The position numbers and the translations under genes were made by a program. The notes beneath the pieces were generated by a model. It made no database searches and was not told the DNA's origin. It worked only from the letters and a program-made list of their open reading frames with translations. Positions 31,148-40,023 of a DNA stretch of 64,000 bases are shown in pieces. Position 1 is the stretch's first letter, and each line of letters opens with the position of its first letter. This DNA comes from CAZBLK01 sp964492715. GTDB lineage: Bacteria; Bacillota; Clostridia; Lachnospirales; WRBF01. Location of the stretch: positions 1-64,000 of the forward strand of contig CAZBLK010000012.1 of NCBI GenBank assembly GCA_964492715.1, given 5' to 3'.

Positions 31148-32557
31148 ATGTTAAGTTCAAATTTTAAAAGCAAGTTTAAACTAATTATAATTGTTTTGCT
31201 CTCCATTTCAGCAATTTATATGACAGGGCAGCTATGGTTTGTTGAAATTTCGGGCAGAAACTTTTTTTACATTTTTTCCTATGTGTTTAATTCGGGTGGT
31301 GCTGTAATTGAAGCAAGCGACGGAAGCATTGCCCTCCCCTACAGAATTATTACATCATTTGGCGGAAACCGCTTTGACGTTTTGTACAACGGCATAAAGG
31401 CAAGCAGCCAAAAGAAAGAAATGGACGAAGCAATTTTGCTTTTTTTAAGAAAAGGTGAATTTGTTTCTTCAAAAGAAATTGACTGGGACTATGCTTTAAA
31501 CAGGCGTGCGTACATTTATGAATATAATTTTTCAATGCCTTCAGACGTGTTTCACCGTTCATTTAACTTAAAAAGCAGTAACATAAACGGCAAAGTAAAA
31601 CGGTTTGACATGATGATAATTTCACCGCCAAAAAACAACAAAGAAGCAATTTCAGCCATTTTTGTAGACTACGAAGCTAACCAGCAGTTTGAGTACACAA
31701 TTAAAAACGACGTTTTGGCAGAAAAGCTAAACAGTGGCATAGACAGCATAGGGCAAAAAAGCTCTGGCCTTGTTTACGTTTCGTCTGCGCTTAGCGAATA
31801 CCCTTTGCTATCAAAAAACATTTTTGTTCCAAAGTGGAATGACGACAACTTAAAATATGCAATTATCGACTCTGCAAACCCGTACATTGTAAAGGAGCAG
31901 CTTTTGCTAAAAACTATTGAAAAAAAGGTAGACTTGTTTTTTGACAAGCCAGCTTCAAAGCGAAGCTACACGTCAAACGACGTTTTCACCTACGGCGACG
32001 AAGGAATCGTTGTTAAATATTACCCCAATGACGTTTTGGAATATTACGACTACAGAACACCGCAGAAACAAACAAGTGCAAACTTTGAGTCGGACTATTA
32101 CGTGGCAAAAAACTTTTTGCAAAAGGACGTGCTTGTTACAAACGAGTTCTATCTTTCTTCTTACGAAGGTGACGAAACGAAAAACATTTTTTGCTTCGAC
32201 TACGCCGTGAACAATTTTTCAATGAAGCTTTCGCCATCAGTAGCTAACGACATTTCAATGCGTCACCCAATTGAAATAACCGTTGAAAACGGCAGAGTGA
32301 GAAAATACCGCAAGCTTACGTACAGCTTTTCTGTGAATGAAAACGTAAACGAGCTTGCACTGCTTGACTTTGAAGGCTCTATGGAAATGTTCCAGCCAAT
32401 AAACGTAAAAAACAACGAAGACGGCGAAGAAGAAGCAACTCTTTTTGATGATGCAAGCTTTTGCTACAATATTGATGCAGGCAAGCAGCTAATGCTTTAC
32501 TGGTTTTTAAGCCTTGACGGCAGAGTTTATGCACAAAGTGCGCTATCAGGCAGGTGA
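31148..32557 (+). CDS. yycH: YycH-like regulator of WalK
   Basis: 469-residue protein with one N-terminal membrane helix (about residues 9-29, LIIIVLLSISAIYMTGQLW) and a large extracytoplasmic part. Sequence is divergent, but size, topology and position between walK and a yycI-like gene identify it. YycH and YycI adjust WalK activity through their membrane helices. I take the ATG at 31148, with AGGTG upstream, over a GTG at 31139. Confidence 0.8.
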   Translation: MLSSNFKSKFKLIIIVLLSISAIYMTGQLWFVEISGRNFFYIFSYVFNSGGAVIEASDGSIALPYRIITSFGGNRFDVLYNGIKASSQKKEMDEAILLFLRKGEFVSSKEIDWDYALNRRAYIYEYNFSMPSDVFHRSFNLKSSNINGKVKRFDMMIISPPKNNKEAISAIFVDYEANQQFEYTIKNDVLAEKLNSGIDSIGQKSSGLVYVSSALSEYPLLSKNIFVPKWNDDNLKYAIIDSANPYIVKEQLLLKTIEKKVDLFFDKPASKRSYTSNDVFTYGDEGIVVKYYPNDVLEYYDYRTPQKQTSANFESDYYVAKNFLQKDVLVTNEFYLSSYEGDETKNIFCFDYAVNNFSMKLSPSVANDISMRHPIEITVENGRVRKYRKLTYSFSVNENVNELALLDFEGSMEMFQPINVKNNEDGEEEATLFDDASFCYNIDAGKQLMLYWFLSLDGRVYAQSALSGR

Positions 32558-32561
32558 TTTT

Positions 32562-33428
32562 TTGGATACGGAAAAGGCTAAAAACTTAACAATAATTTTT
32601 CTTGTGCTTTTAAATTTGTTTCTTGCAGTGCTTGTTTATATAAACAGTGCAAAATTTACACTTACTAAGGAACAAGAAACCGCAATTTACAAAGTTTTGG
32701 AGCAAAATGGAATTTCTATAAGCACAAAGCTAATAAAAACAAACAAGCCTATGCGTGAAATGAACGTGCTACCGTACAGCTACGACATTGACGAAATTGT
32801 GTATAAGCTTTTTGGCGGTTGGGAAGGTGTTTCCGACGTATCGGAGTTTGGGCGGACGATTTACACAAAAGGCGATGCAATGCTAACTATTGAAGACGGT
32901 GTAATTGTGTTTGAAAAGCCTTCTGGCAACGTAAGCGGCGGTTTTTTCGTAAACAGCAAGGAAGATGCTGTTAAGCTTTGCGACAGTTTTGTTTTGGACG
33001 ACAAAAACATTGTTCCGCAGTTTGTGCTTGACAACGTAATAGAAGAAAAAGGCAACTATGTAGTAGAATATAGAAACAAATTCGGCGGAAGCATTGTGTT
33101 CAGCAACTATATAAAGCTTTATGTTGACAGCTCGGGCGTTTATGGTTTGGAATGCAGCTACAGCGAAGTTGCAAACTTTGAAACTGCAAAAAAAGAAATT
33201 TGTACAGTAGATGAAGCTTTGTATGCTTTGCTGAAAGACCTTAAAAACAAAGGTACTTCTGCACAGCAGAAGCTTTCTATTGACAAAATTGACATAGTTT
33301 ACTTTCAAGAGCAAATTAGCGGTGAGGAAGACACGGCACTAAAGGCTACACCTTGTTATAGGTTTTATTTTGACGAGCTGGGTGGTTCTAAAATTGTTGA
33401 TGCGGTTACTCGGGCTGTGAAGCAGTAG
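32562..33428 (+). CDS. yycI: YycI-like regulator of WalK
   Basis: About 288 residues: a short cytoplasmic start DTEKAKNL, one membrane helix (TIIFLVLLNLFLAVLVYI), then an extracytoplasmic domain with YycI-like fold. I prefer a TTG start at 32562, 7 bases from AGG, because it aligns with the usual N-terminus MDWSKTK-like pattern; the frame is open upstream to 32514, and an ATG at 32529 would overlap yycH. It ends the wal operon; the usual next gene for a metallo-beta-lactamase (yycJ/walJ) is absent here. Confidence 0.8.
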   Translation: MDTEKAKNLTIIFLVLLNLFLAVLVYINSAKFTLTKEQETAIYKVLEQNGISISTKLIKTNKPMREMNVLPYSYDIDEIVYKLFGGWEGVSDVSEFGRTIYTKGDAMLTIEDGVIVFEKPSGNVSGGFFVNSKEDAVKLCDSFVLDDKNIVPQFVLDNVIEEKGNYVVEYRNKFGGSIVFSNYIKLYVDSSGVYGLECSYSEVANFETAKKEICTVDEALYALLKDLKNKGTSAQQKLSIDKIDIVYFQEQISGEEDTALKATPCYRFYFDELGGSKIVDAVTRAVKQ

Positions 33429-33590
33429 GTAAAAACATTAAAAGATTAAGACCTTTGTGTCCCTGCTCCTTCAGCCAATTTTCTATGTTTAATTTGCTAT
33501 AAATTGCTTATGCTTATATTTGACAGTAACAAGTTAATGCTATATAATTGCAGATGTATAAAACTATTTTAAAATAAGGTGGGCGTCATT

Positions 33591-34241
33591 ATGAACATTT
33601 CGGCTGAAACTATTTATAATGATATAATTTCAAGAATACAATCACGGCTTCCGCAAGGTGTTGAGCTTAGAACCAGCAGCACCGTAAACGGCTTAAACAA
33701 CGAGGTTTCTAAAAGCAACGCTTCAAGTAGCGACACTAATGTAGTTAATTATGACTTTAAGTCAATTTTGGACAGCTACCTGCAAGGTGTTTCGCTTTCT
33801 GATGATAACAACTTGGCTATTGAAGAAGCAATTGCCTCGGCTTCGGCAAAGTATGGCGTAGACCCAACCTTAATAAAAGCTGTAATTCGCCAAGAAAGCA
33901 ATTTTAACCAAACAGCAGTTTCAAGTGCTGGTGCTATGGGGCTTATGCAGCTTATGCCAGGCACGGCTAATTATTTGGGCGTAAGCGACCCATTTAACAT
34001 AAACGAAAACATTTCGGGCGGCACAAAATATTTAAAAGAAATGCTCCTTAAATTTGACGGCGACACAAGCCTTGCGCTTGCGGCGTACAACGCCGGCCCT
34101 GGAAGTGTTGAAAAGTATGGCGGTATTCCCCCTTACACCGAAACAAAAAATTATGTTCCTTCGGTTTTGAAGTATAAAAACCAGTATTTAGTGGAGCAGT
34201 ATTTGAATTCTCAAAATAAGGCTGATGACGATAAAAAATAA
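33591..34241 (+). CDS. Lytic transglycosylase, SLT domain
   Basis: 216 residues. An N-terminal variable part of about 80 residues is followed by an SLT (goose-lysozyme-like) domain that cleaves peptidoglycan glycan strands. The catalytic glutamate is E102 in IRQESNFN; SAGAMGLMQLMPGTA and ALAAYNAGPGSVEKYGG are the other family motifs. No classical signal peptide is seen, as in many clostridial stand-alone SLT proteins, some linked to flagella. AAGGTGG precedes the ATG at 33591. It follows the wal operon, whose regulon typically includes such enzymes. Confidence 0.9.
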   Translation: MNISAETIYNDIISRIQSRLPQGVELRTSSTVNGLNNEVSKSNASSSDTNVVNYDFKSILDSYLQGVSLSDDNNLAIEEAIASASAKYGVDPTLIKAVIRQESNFNQTAVSSAGAMGLMQLMPGTANYLGVSDPFNINENISGGTKYLKEMLLKFDGDTSLALAAYNAGPGSVEKYGGIPPYTETKNYVPSVLKYKNQYLVEQYLNSQNKADDDKK

Positions 34242-34248
34242 TGTACCG

Positions 34249-34284
34249 AGGCAACAAAGCTAATACGGTTTTGTTGCCTTTTTA
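34249..34284 (+). terminator. Terminator after the transglycosylase gene
   Basis: AGGCAACAAA pairs with TTTTGTTGCCT, followed by TTTTT. Confidence 0.8.
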
Positions 34285-34310
34285 AAAAATTTTAAATGGA
34301 GTGAACCAAC

Positions 34311-34880
34311 TTGAGTTTATTTAAAAGCACATTAAACACACGAGCTTTACTGCCTAATTCCTTTAAATACATACGAAGTGATGTACCTAGTAAAATTAGC
34401 GAAGAAGAAATAGAGTGGTTGCTAGAAAACAATGTTACAACAATTGTAGATTTAAGAAGCGCAAGTGAGTTGCTGGAAAAACCTTGTGTTCTGCACCAGC
34501 ACAGTAAATTTATGTACTATAATATTCCTGTAACTGGGGGAAATATAGTTCCCCAAAGTAAAGAAAATGTACCACTTTCTTATTTTAAAATGGTAGATGA
34601 AACAATGTGGAAAATAATTGACAAAATAGAAAACGCCAGCAGCAACGTGTTGTATTTCTGCCATGCAGGGAAAGACAGAACAGGTGTTGTTTCTGCGTTA
34701 CTGTTGCTGCGCTCTGGGGCTTCCCATGAGGAAATTGTTAATGACTATGTTGTATCGGCTGAAAATTTAAAAGCCGCTTTAGAGGACTTTGCTGCACAAA
34801 ACCCACACGTTGACCTTGAGATAATTACTCCGCAAAAGGTTTTTATGCAGCAGTTTTTAGAAATGGTTAAATTTAATTAG
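34311..34880 (+). CDS. Tyrosine-protein phosphatase (PTP-like, CX5R)
   Basis: 189-residue phosphatase with the P-loop FCHAGKDRTG: C117 is the nucleophile and R123 binds phosphate. TTIVDLRSASELLEKP is the usual upstream block of the PtpB/IphP-like group, which acts on phosphotyrosine or phosphoinositides. No signal peptide. The start is TTG, 9 bases after TGGAG. It stands alone, ahead of a convergent operon. Confidence 0.88.
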   Translation: MSLFKSTLNTRALLPNSFKYIRSDVPSKISEEEIEWLLENNVTTIVDLRSASELLEKPCVLHQHSKFMYYNIPVTGGNIVPQSKENVPLSYFKMVDETMWKIIDKIENASSNVLYFCHAGKDRTGVVSALLLLRSGASHEEIVNDYVVSAENLKAALEDFAAQNPHVDLEIITPQKVFMQQFLEMVKFN

Positions 34881-34930
34881 GCTATACTTTACATATTATC
34901 AACATAATAATTACACAAATACAAATTCAC

Positions 34931-34958
34931 AAAAAAAGCAGGGGCAAAAACCCCTGCC
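34931..34958 (-). terminator. Terminator of the ABC exporter operon
   Basis: On the minus strand GCAGGGG and CCCCTGC form a tight hairpin, followed by seven T residues. Confidence 0.85.
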
Positions 34959-34978
34959 ATTTCCAAAACCCAAAACCC

Positions 34979-36862
34979 CTAAACAGCCTTAGCAAACTGG
35001 CTATTATACAAATTAGCATAAAAACCATCTTTAGCTAAAAGCTCCTCATGGCTTCCCTGCTCTATAATGTCACCGTTACTCATTACAAGAATTAAATCAG
35101 CGTTTCGTATAGTCGAAAGCCTGTGAGCAATTATAAAGCTAGTTCTGCCAGCCATTAGGTTATCCATAGCTTTTTGAATAAGAATTTCCGTTCTTGTGTC
35201 AACACTGCTGGTTGCTTCGTCAAGAATTAAAATTTTCGGGTTTGCAAGCACAGCACGAGCAATTGTAAGAAGCTGCTTTTGCCCTTGCGACACGTTGCTT
35301 GCTTCTTCGTTAAGCTCCATTTTGTAGCCGTCTGGAAGCGCACGAATGAAGTGGTGCGCCTGTGCAACTTTTGCTGCCGCCTTTACTTCCTCGTCTGTTG
35401 CGTCAAGCTTGCCGTACCTTATGTTGTCGGCAATAGAGCCGTTGTACAGCCAAGTGTCTTGCAAAACCATACCAAAAGCACTTCTAAGCTCGTCACGTTC
35501 AAAGTCACGAATGTCGTGTCCGTCAACTTTAATGCTTCCGCTGTTTACGTCGTAAAAACGCATTAAAAGCTTAACAATTGTAGTTTTGCCTGCGCCTGTT
35601 GGGCCAACAATAGCAATTTTTTGCCCTGGTTTTACACTTGCGTTAAAGTTGTTTATTATAGTTTTGTCTTCTGTATATCCAAAGCTTACGTTTTCAAAAG
35701 TAACTGTTCCTGTAACGTTTACACCAGTGCCGTTCTTTTCGCCGTTTTTGCAAACTTTGAGAGCATTTTTAACCTCTGCAACTTCTTCCTTTTCTTCAAG
35801 GAAAGCAAACACACGTTCAGCAGCTGCCATAGTTTGCTGCATAATGTTTGAAATTTGCGAAATTTGTGCAATCGGCTGTGAAAACTGCCTCATGTATTGA
35901 ATAAACGCTTGAATGTTACCAACTGTAATAACCCCTTTAGCTGCAAAATATCCGCCGGCTACACAAACCGCAACATAACCAATGTTTGAAATTATGTTCA
36001 TTATCGGCATCATAAGCCCAGAAAGAAAGTTTGCCTTCCAAGCCGCATTGTACAGCTTTTCGTTGTTTTGTTTAAATTCATTTGCCGACTTTTCTTCGCC
36101 GTTAAACGCCTTAACAATTGTGTGACAGCTAAAGTTTTCTTCAACCAAACCGTTTACTTTTCCTAAGTATTCTTGTTGGTTTTTAAAGTGCTTTTGAGAA
36201 TTTTTTACAATTACTCCAATTGCAATGCCCGAAACCGGAAGCGTAACAAGGGCAATTAATGTCATTTGCCAACTTATAGAAAGCATCATAACCAAAATAC
36301 CAATAAGCATAGTTACAGATGAAATAACTTGCGTTATGCTTTGGTTTAAGCTTTGGCTAATTGCGTCAACGTCGTTTGTTATGCGTGAAAGAACGTCGCC
36401 GTTTGTCACTTTGTCGTAGAATGAAAATGGCAATTTGTGAATTTTTTCGTCCAAATCAGTACGAAGCTTTAACGTAACTTGGTTTGAAACTCTTGTCATA
36501 ATAAAACCTTGAATAAGCGAGAAAGCGGCACTTACAACGTATAGCGCAACGAGTGTAAGAATAATATTCTTTATAGCTTCAAAGTTTACGCCTTCTGACG
36601 TTCCTGCAATCTTGCCCATTACGCCGTTAAAAAGCTCGGTTGTAGCTTCGCCCAAAATTGTTGGGCCAACTACAGAAAAAACAACTGAGGTGACTGCAAA
36701 AATCAACACAACTAAAATTGCAAATTTATAAACCCCGAGGTAGTTTAAAAGCTTTTTAAACGTGCCTTTAAAGTCCTTTGCTTTTTCGCCAGGCATCATG
36801 CCGCCCATAGGTCCGTGCCCCATTGGGCCCCCTTGCCTTTTCGCTTTTTTTCCATTACTCAT
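34979..36862 (-). CDS. ABC exporter half-transporter, canonical NBD
   Basis: 627 residues: a Gly/Met-rich N-terminal tail, six membrane helices, and an ATPase domain. Walker A is GPTGAGKTT, Walker B ILILDEATSSVD with catalytic Glu, and the switch histidine is in IIAHRLSTI. The signature is NVSQGQKQLLTIARA. It pairs with the upstream half-transporter, whose own catalytic residues are degenerate, as in BmrCD or TM287/288 type heterodimers. The start at 36862 has GAGGAGGAG upstream and overlaps the previous stop by 8 bases. Likely a drug or lipid exporter; substrate unknown. Confidence 0.92.
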   Translation of the reverse strand: MSNGKKAKRQGGPMGHGPMGGMMPGEKAKDFKGTFKKLLNYLGVYKFAILVVLIFAVTSVVFSVVGPTILGEATTELFNGVMGKIAGTSEGVNFEAIKNIILTLVALYVVSAAFSLIQGFIMTRVSNQVTLKLRTDLDEKIHKLPFSFYDKVTNGDVLSRITNDVDAISQSLNQSITQVISSVTMLIGILVMMLSISWQMTLIALVTLPVSGIAIGVIVKNSQKHFKNQQEYLGKVNGLVEENFSCHTIVKAFNGEEKSANEFKQNNEKLYNAAWKANFLSGLMMPIMNIISNIGYVAVCVAGGYFAAKGVITVGNIQAFIQYMRQFSQPIAQISQISNIMQQTMAAAERVFAFLEEKEEVAEVKNALKVCKNGEKNGTGVNVTGTVTFENVSFGYTEDKTIINNFNASVKPGQKIAIVGPTGAGKTTIVKLLMRFYDVNSGSIKVDGHDIRDFERDELRSAFGMVLQDTWLYNGSIADNIRYGKLDATDEEVKAAAKVAQAHHFIRALPDGYKMELNEEASNVSQGQKQLLTIARAVLANPKILILDEATSSVDTRTEILIQKAMDNLMAGRTSFIIAHRLSTIRNADLILVMSNGDIIEQGSHEELLAKDGFYANLYNSQFAKAV

Positions 36863-39092
36863 TTTTAAGCTCCTCCTCTCCAAGCTGTGATGAGGCTATT
36901 TCGTAATATTCAGGGCAGCTCTTTAAAAGTTCTTTATGTTTGCCGTGTCCAACAATTTTTCCATCGTCTATAACATAAATTTGGTCTGCGCCCATAATTG
37001 TGCTTACACGTTGTGCAACAATCAAAACTGTGCTGTCTGTTATATGTTCGTTTAACGCTTTTCTTAAAGCTGCGTCTGTTTTAAAGTCGAGTGCCGAAAA
37101 GCTGTCGTCAAAAATGTATATGTCTGGCTTTACAGCAAGCGCACGTGCAATTGACAGACGTTGCTTTTGCCCGCCAGAAACGTTTGCACCGCCTTGTGAA
37201 ATTTCTGAGGCTATTCCGTCTTCCTTTTTGCTTATAAAAGCTGTCGCTTGTGCAATTTCAATAATTTCTGCTGTTTCCTTGGCTGTCAAACTATCGTTGC
37301 CGTACTTAATGTTGCTTTCAATAGTGCCCGACATAAGCACGCTTTTTTGAGGAACATAACCTATGTGGCTGCGAAGCTCTGTTTGCGAAATGTCTTTTAC
37401 GTTTACACCGTCAACCAAAACTTCGCCTCTTGTAGCATCGTAAAAACGTGGTATAAGGTTTATAAGTGTAGACTTTCCAGAGCCTGTTGCGCCGATAAAA
37501 GCTGTAGTTTCACCAGGGCGAGCCAAAAATGAAATGTCTGTAAGTGCATCGTCCTCTGCGCCTGCGTAGCGGAAGCTTACGTTTTTAAACTCTACATAAC
37601 CTTTGTTCTTTTTATCAATTGATTTTGGGTTTTTAGGGTCAATGATTGTTGGCTTTGTTTCCAAAACCTCTGCAATTCTTGCGCCAGAAACCGAAGCACG
37701 AGGAATAAAAATAAACATCATTGAAATCATCAAAAAGCTCATTATAATTTGCATTGCATATTGCATAAATGCCATCATGTCGCCAACTTGCATGTGGGAC
37801 TCTGCTACATAGTGCGAGCCAACCCAAATTATTAAAAGCGAAGTTGAGTTCATAATAAACATCATTATAGGAAACATAAAGGACATTACTCTGTTTACAA
37901 ACAAGTTTGTTTTAGCCAAGTCCTTGTTTGCCGATTCAAAACGCCCTTTTTCAAATTTGCTTGTGCCAAACGCACGAATTACCATAAGCCCGTTCAAAGT
38001 TTCACGTGCAACAAGGTTTAAGCGGTCGATAAGCTTTTGCATAGACTTAAACTTTGGAATAACAAGTGAAAACACAACAACTATAAGCCCGATTAAGGCA
38101 ATTACGGAGACGGCTATTACCCAGCCCATTGAAACAGACTTGTTAAGCGCCATAATAATGCCGCCCACGCCCATAATTGGTGCGTAGCAAATCATTCTTA
38201 TACCAAAAGTCAAAAGCTGTTGAATTTGCATTACGTCGTTTGTTGAACGAGTTATTAAAGAAGCTGTAGAAAACTTGTCGTATTCCTCGTTTGAAAACTT
38301 TTCTACCGCTTCAAACACGTCGTTACGTAGGTTTCTTGCAACACCTGCCGCAACTTTTGAAGAAATTAAGCTTACAAACACAGTTGCAATTCCGCTGCCT
38401 AAAGCAATTAAAAGCATCATTACGCCAATGCGAATAATGTACTCTCTTTGGAAAACTTCCATGTTTAAACCAAGTTCCTTGTAAAAAGCTTGAACAAGCA
38501 TTGTTCCGCTTTGTGTAAGCATACTTTCGTCCATTTCAAGTGCTTTTTGCCTTGCAGAGTCAAAGGCTTGGGGTGGAATTTGTGCAAGCATTGGCTGAAT
38601 TTTGTACATTTGTGTAATGTCTACGCTACTAATGTCCATTTGCCCTGACCCAGAAGCTGCGCCCCCTTGGTTTGGTGCAAAATCTTTCATTAAATTTATC
38701 ATAGTCCACGTTGCCGAGCCAAAAGCATTGTTAAGCTCTGTAATTGTTTCTTCTGTAGCTTCATCATTTAAAACAAAAAACTGCTCGTCAGCTTGTTCTA
38801 AGTTGCTTAAATTAATCCACTTACTTTTATCTTCAACTGTTTTTAATGAAAAGCTTGAGTTTGCAAGCTCTTTTTCTTCCTCCGTCATAAACGACGAAAT
38901 AAAGTTTAAGCCGTTTTGAGAAATTGCATAAGGTGTTCCGTTTTCAACGCCGTTTTGCTGAATGCCAGTGTTTACAATTTTTGACAAATAATTTGGCAAG
39001 TTTAGGTCAAACATTGCTTGTGCAAACAAAAGCGCAACTGCAAGCAAAAGCCCTACTGCAAAAGGTTTTAAGTATTTTGCCAGCTTAATCAT
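36855..39092 (-). CDS. ABC exporter half-transporter, degenerate NBD
   Basis: 745 residues. Between TM1 and TM2 lies an unusually large extracytoplasmic insert (about residues 40-215). Six membrane helices are followed by an ATPase domain with Walker A GATGSGKST and signature NVSGGQKQRLSIARA. Walker B reads FDDSFSALD, with Asp in place of the catalytic Glu, and the switch position reads AQRVSTI, with Gln in place of His. So this half is the degenerate ATP site of a heterodimer. It is 3 bases downstream of the MarR gene, with AAGGAGAG before the ATG. Confidence 0.92.
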   Translation of the reverse strand: MIKLAKYLKPFAVGLLLAVALLFAQAMFDLNLPNYLSKIVNTGIQQNGVENGTPYAISQNGLNFISSFMTEEEKELANSSFSLKTVEDKSKWINLSNLEQADEQFFVLNDEATEETITELNNAFGSATWTMINLMKDFAPNQGGAASGSGQMDISSVDITQMYKIQPMLAQIPPQAFDSARQKALEMDESMLTQSGTMLVQAFYKELGLNMEVFQREYIIRIGVMMLLIALGSGIATVFVSLISSKVAAGVARNLRNDVFEAVEKFSNEEYDKFSTASLITRSTNDVMQIQQLLTFGIRMICYAPIMGVGGIIMALNKSVSMGWVIAVSVIALIGLIVVVFSLVIPKFKSMQKLIDRLNLVARETLNGLMVIRAFGTSKFEKGRFESANKDLAKTNLFVNRVMSFMFPIMMFIMNSTSLLIIWVGSHYVAESHMQVGDMMAFMQYAMQIIMSFLMISMMFIFIPRASVSGARIAEVLETKPTIIDPKNPKSIDKKNKGYVEFKNVSFRYAGAEDDALTDISFLARPGETTAFIGATGSGKSTLINLIPRFYDATRGEVLVDGVNVKDISQTELRSHIGYVPQKSVLMSGTIESNIKYGNDSLTAKETAEIIEIAQATAFISKKEDGIASEISQGGANVSGGQKQRLSIARALAVKPDIYIFDDSFSALDFKTDAALRKALNEHITDSTVLIVAQRVSTIMGADQIYVIDDGKIVGHGKHKELLKSCPEYYEIASSQLGEEELKNE

Positions 39093-39095
39093 TTT

Positions 39096-39575
39096 CTACT
39101 CTCCTTCTTGTTTTAAATTTAATAATGTAGGTGCTTCAAGCTTAACTTCTTCCGAAATGTCAGCGAAGCGGTTAAACAGCTTTATCAATTGGTTAGTATT
39201 TTCTTCACCAAAACGAGAAATTATTTCTTCCATAACTTGGTCTATATGCTGTTTTAAAGAAGCGACTGTGCGCTCGCCTTTTGGCGTAAGCTTTAAAATA
39301 AACCTTCTTCTGTCTTTTTCGTCAATTAAACGGTTTATATACCCCTTTTTTTCAAGCGAATTTAACGTTTGAGAAATGGCAGGCTTTGTAATGTGCAGCT
39401 CACACTGAATGTCTGACATTAAGGCGTTGTGCTTCGAGTCAAATTCATTTTCCGAAATTTTGTGCAAAATAAAAACCTCACTCATGTGAAGGCGTATGCC
39501 TTGGTGAAACGTTTGCCCTACCTTCCGAAAACGAAAAATTGAATTTGCAAGCTCTTTTTGTAGCCCTTTGTCCAT
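39096..39575 (-). CDS. MarR-family transcriptional regulator
   Basis: 159-residue winged-helix regulator with the MarR core: a helix pair, then ELHITKPAISQTLNSLEKKGYI as recognition helix region and DEKDRRRFILKLTPKG as the wing. It is the first gene of the ABC exporter operon, the common arrangement of a self-repressor that also controls an efflux pump. AAAGGAG precedes the ATG. The inducer is unknown. Confidence 0.9.
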   Translation of the reverse strand: MDKGLQKELANSIFRFRKVGQTFHQGIRLHMSEVFILHKISENEFDSKHNALMSDIQCELHITKPAISQTLNSLEKKGYINRLIDEKDRRRFILKLTPKGERTVASLKQHIDQVMEEIISRFGEENTNQLIKLFNRFADISEEVKLEAPTLLNLKQEGE

Positions 39576-39698
39576 TGGTTTTACTCCTTTATTATTTTTT
39601 ACTGGGCATAAATAAATGTAAAGATATTAAATATGAACTGCTTAATAGTTTAGCACTTAATTATTTTTTTGTAAAGAGGAATATTCAAATTTTTGTAA

Positions 39699-39799
39699 TA
39701 TGGCAATTCCATATTTAATAGATATGGCAGAGATAAGCCAAACGGCTAGTCGTTTGGCGCTTTGGCAGTTGTGCAATGAATATTAAAACGGAATTTCTA
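39699..39799. mobile_element. Family-B MITE, uninterrupted copy
   Basis: Ends TATGGCAATTCC and ACGGAATTTCTA. The middle contains AGATATGGCAGAG, then AGCCAAACG and CGTTTGGCG, an 8- to 9-bp hairpin. It supplies the empty-site reference for the interrupted copy at 21408-21656. Confidence 0.65.
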
Positions 39800-39941
39800 A
39801 ATGGTAGTCTTCATAACTAAATAAAGGCTTTACCCCTGAATAAATGTAGGTAAAACCTTTGTAATTTTGGCTTGCAGCGCATTGTTATTGAACTAAAAAA
39901 TATGACACAATCAACCATACACAGATTGACATAAAGCCAGT

Positions 39942-39973
39942 TGCAGGGAACGCATGAAATGCGGTCCCTGCAC
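39942..39973 (-). repeat. GC-rich hairpin downstream of the amylase gene
   Basis: TGCAGGGA and TCCCTGCA enclose a second stem CGCAT/ATGCG with a three-base loop. There is no clear T-run on either side; it may be an mRNA 3' stabiliser or weak terminator for the minus-strand gene. Confidence 0.55.
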
Positions 39974-40023
39974 ATGCAACTTTTGTATAGCATATACCGA
40001 AATATAATTTACAATTACACCTT

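Larger units (their letters stand above)
39576..40023. other. Intergenic region between the marR operon and the amylase gene
   Basis: No coding sequence was found. It holds the marR upstream region (TTAAGTGC and TTAAGCAG on the minus strand may be operator half-sites), a family-B MITE (39699-39799), a hairpin near 39822-39862 (AAAGG...CCTTT) and a GC-rich hairpin at 39942-39973. Confidence 0.5.

Noticed and set aside
39699..39799. MarR operator palindrome
   Set aside because: The palindrome is the central hairpin and ends of a family-B MITE, more than 100 bases from the marR start.
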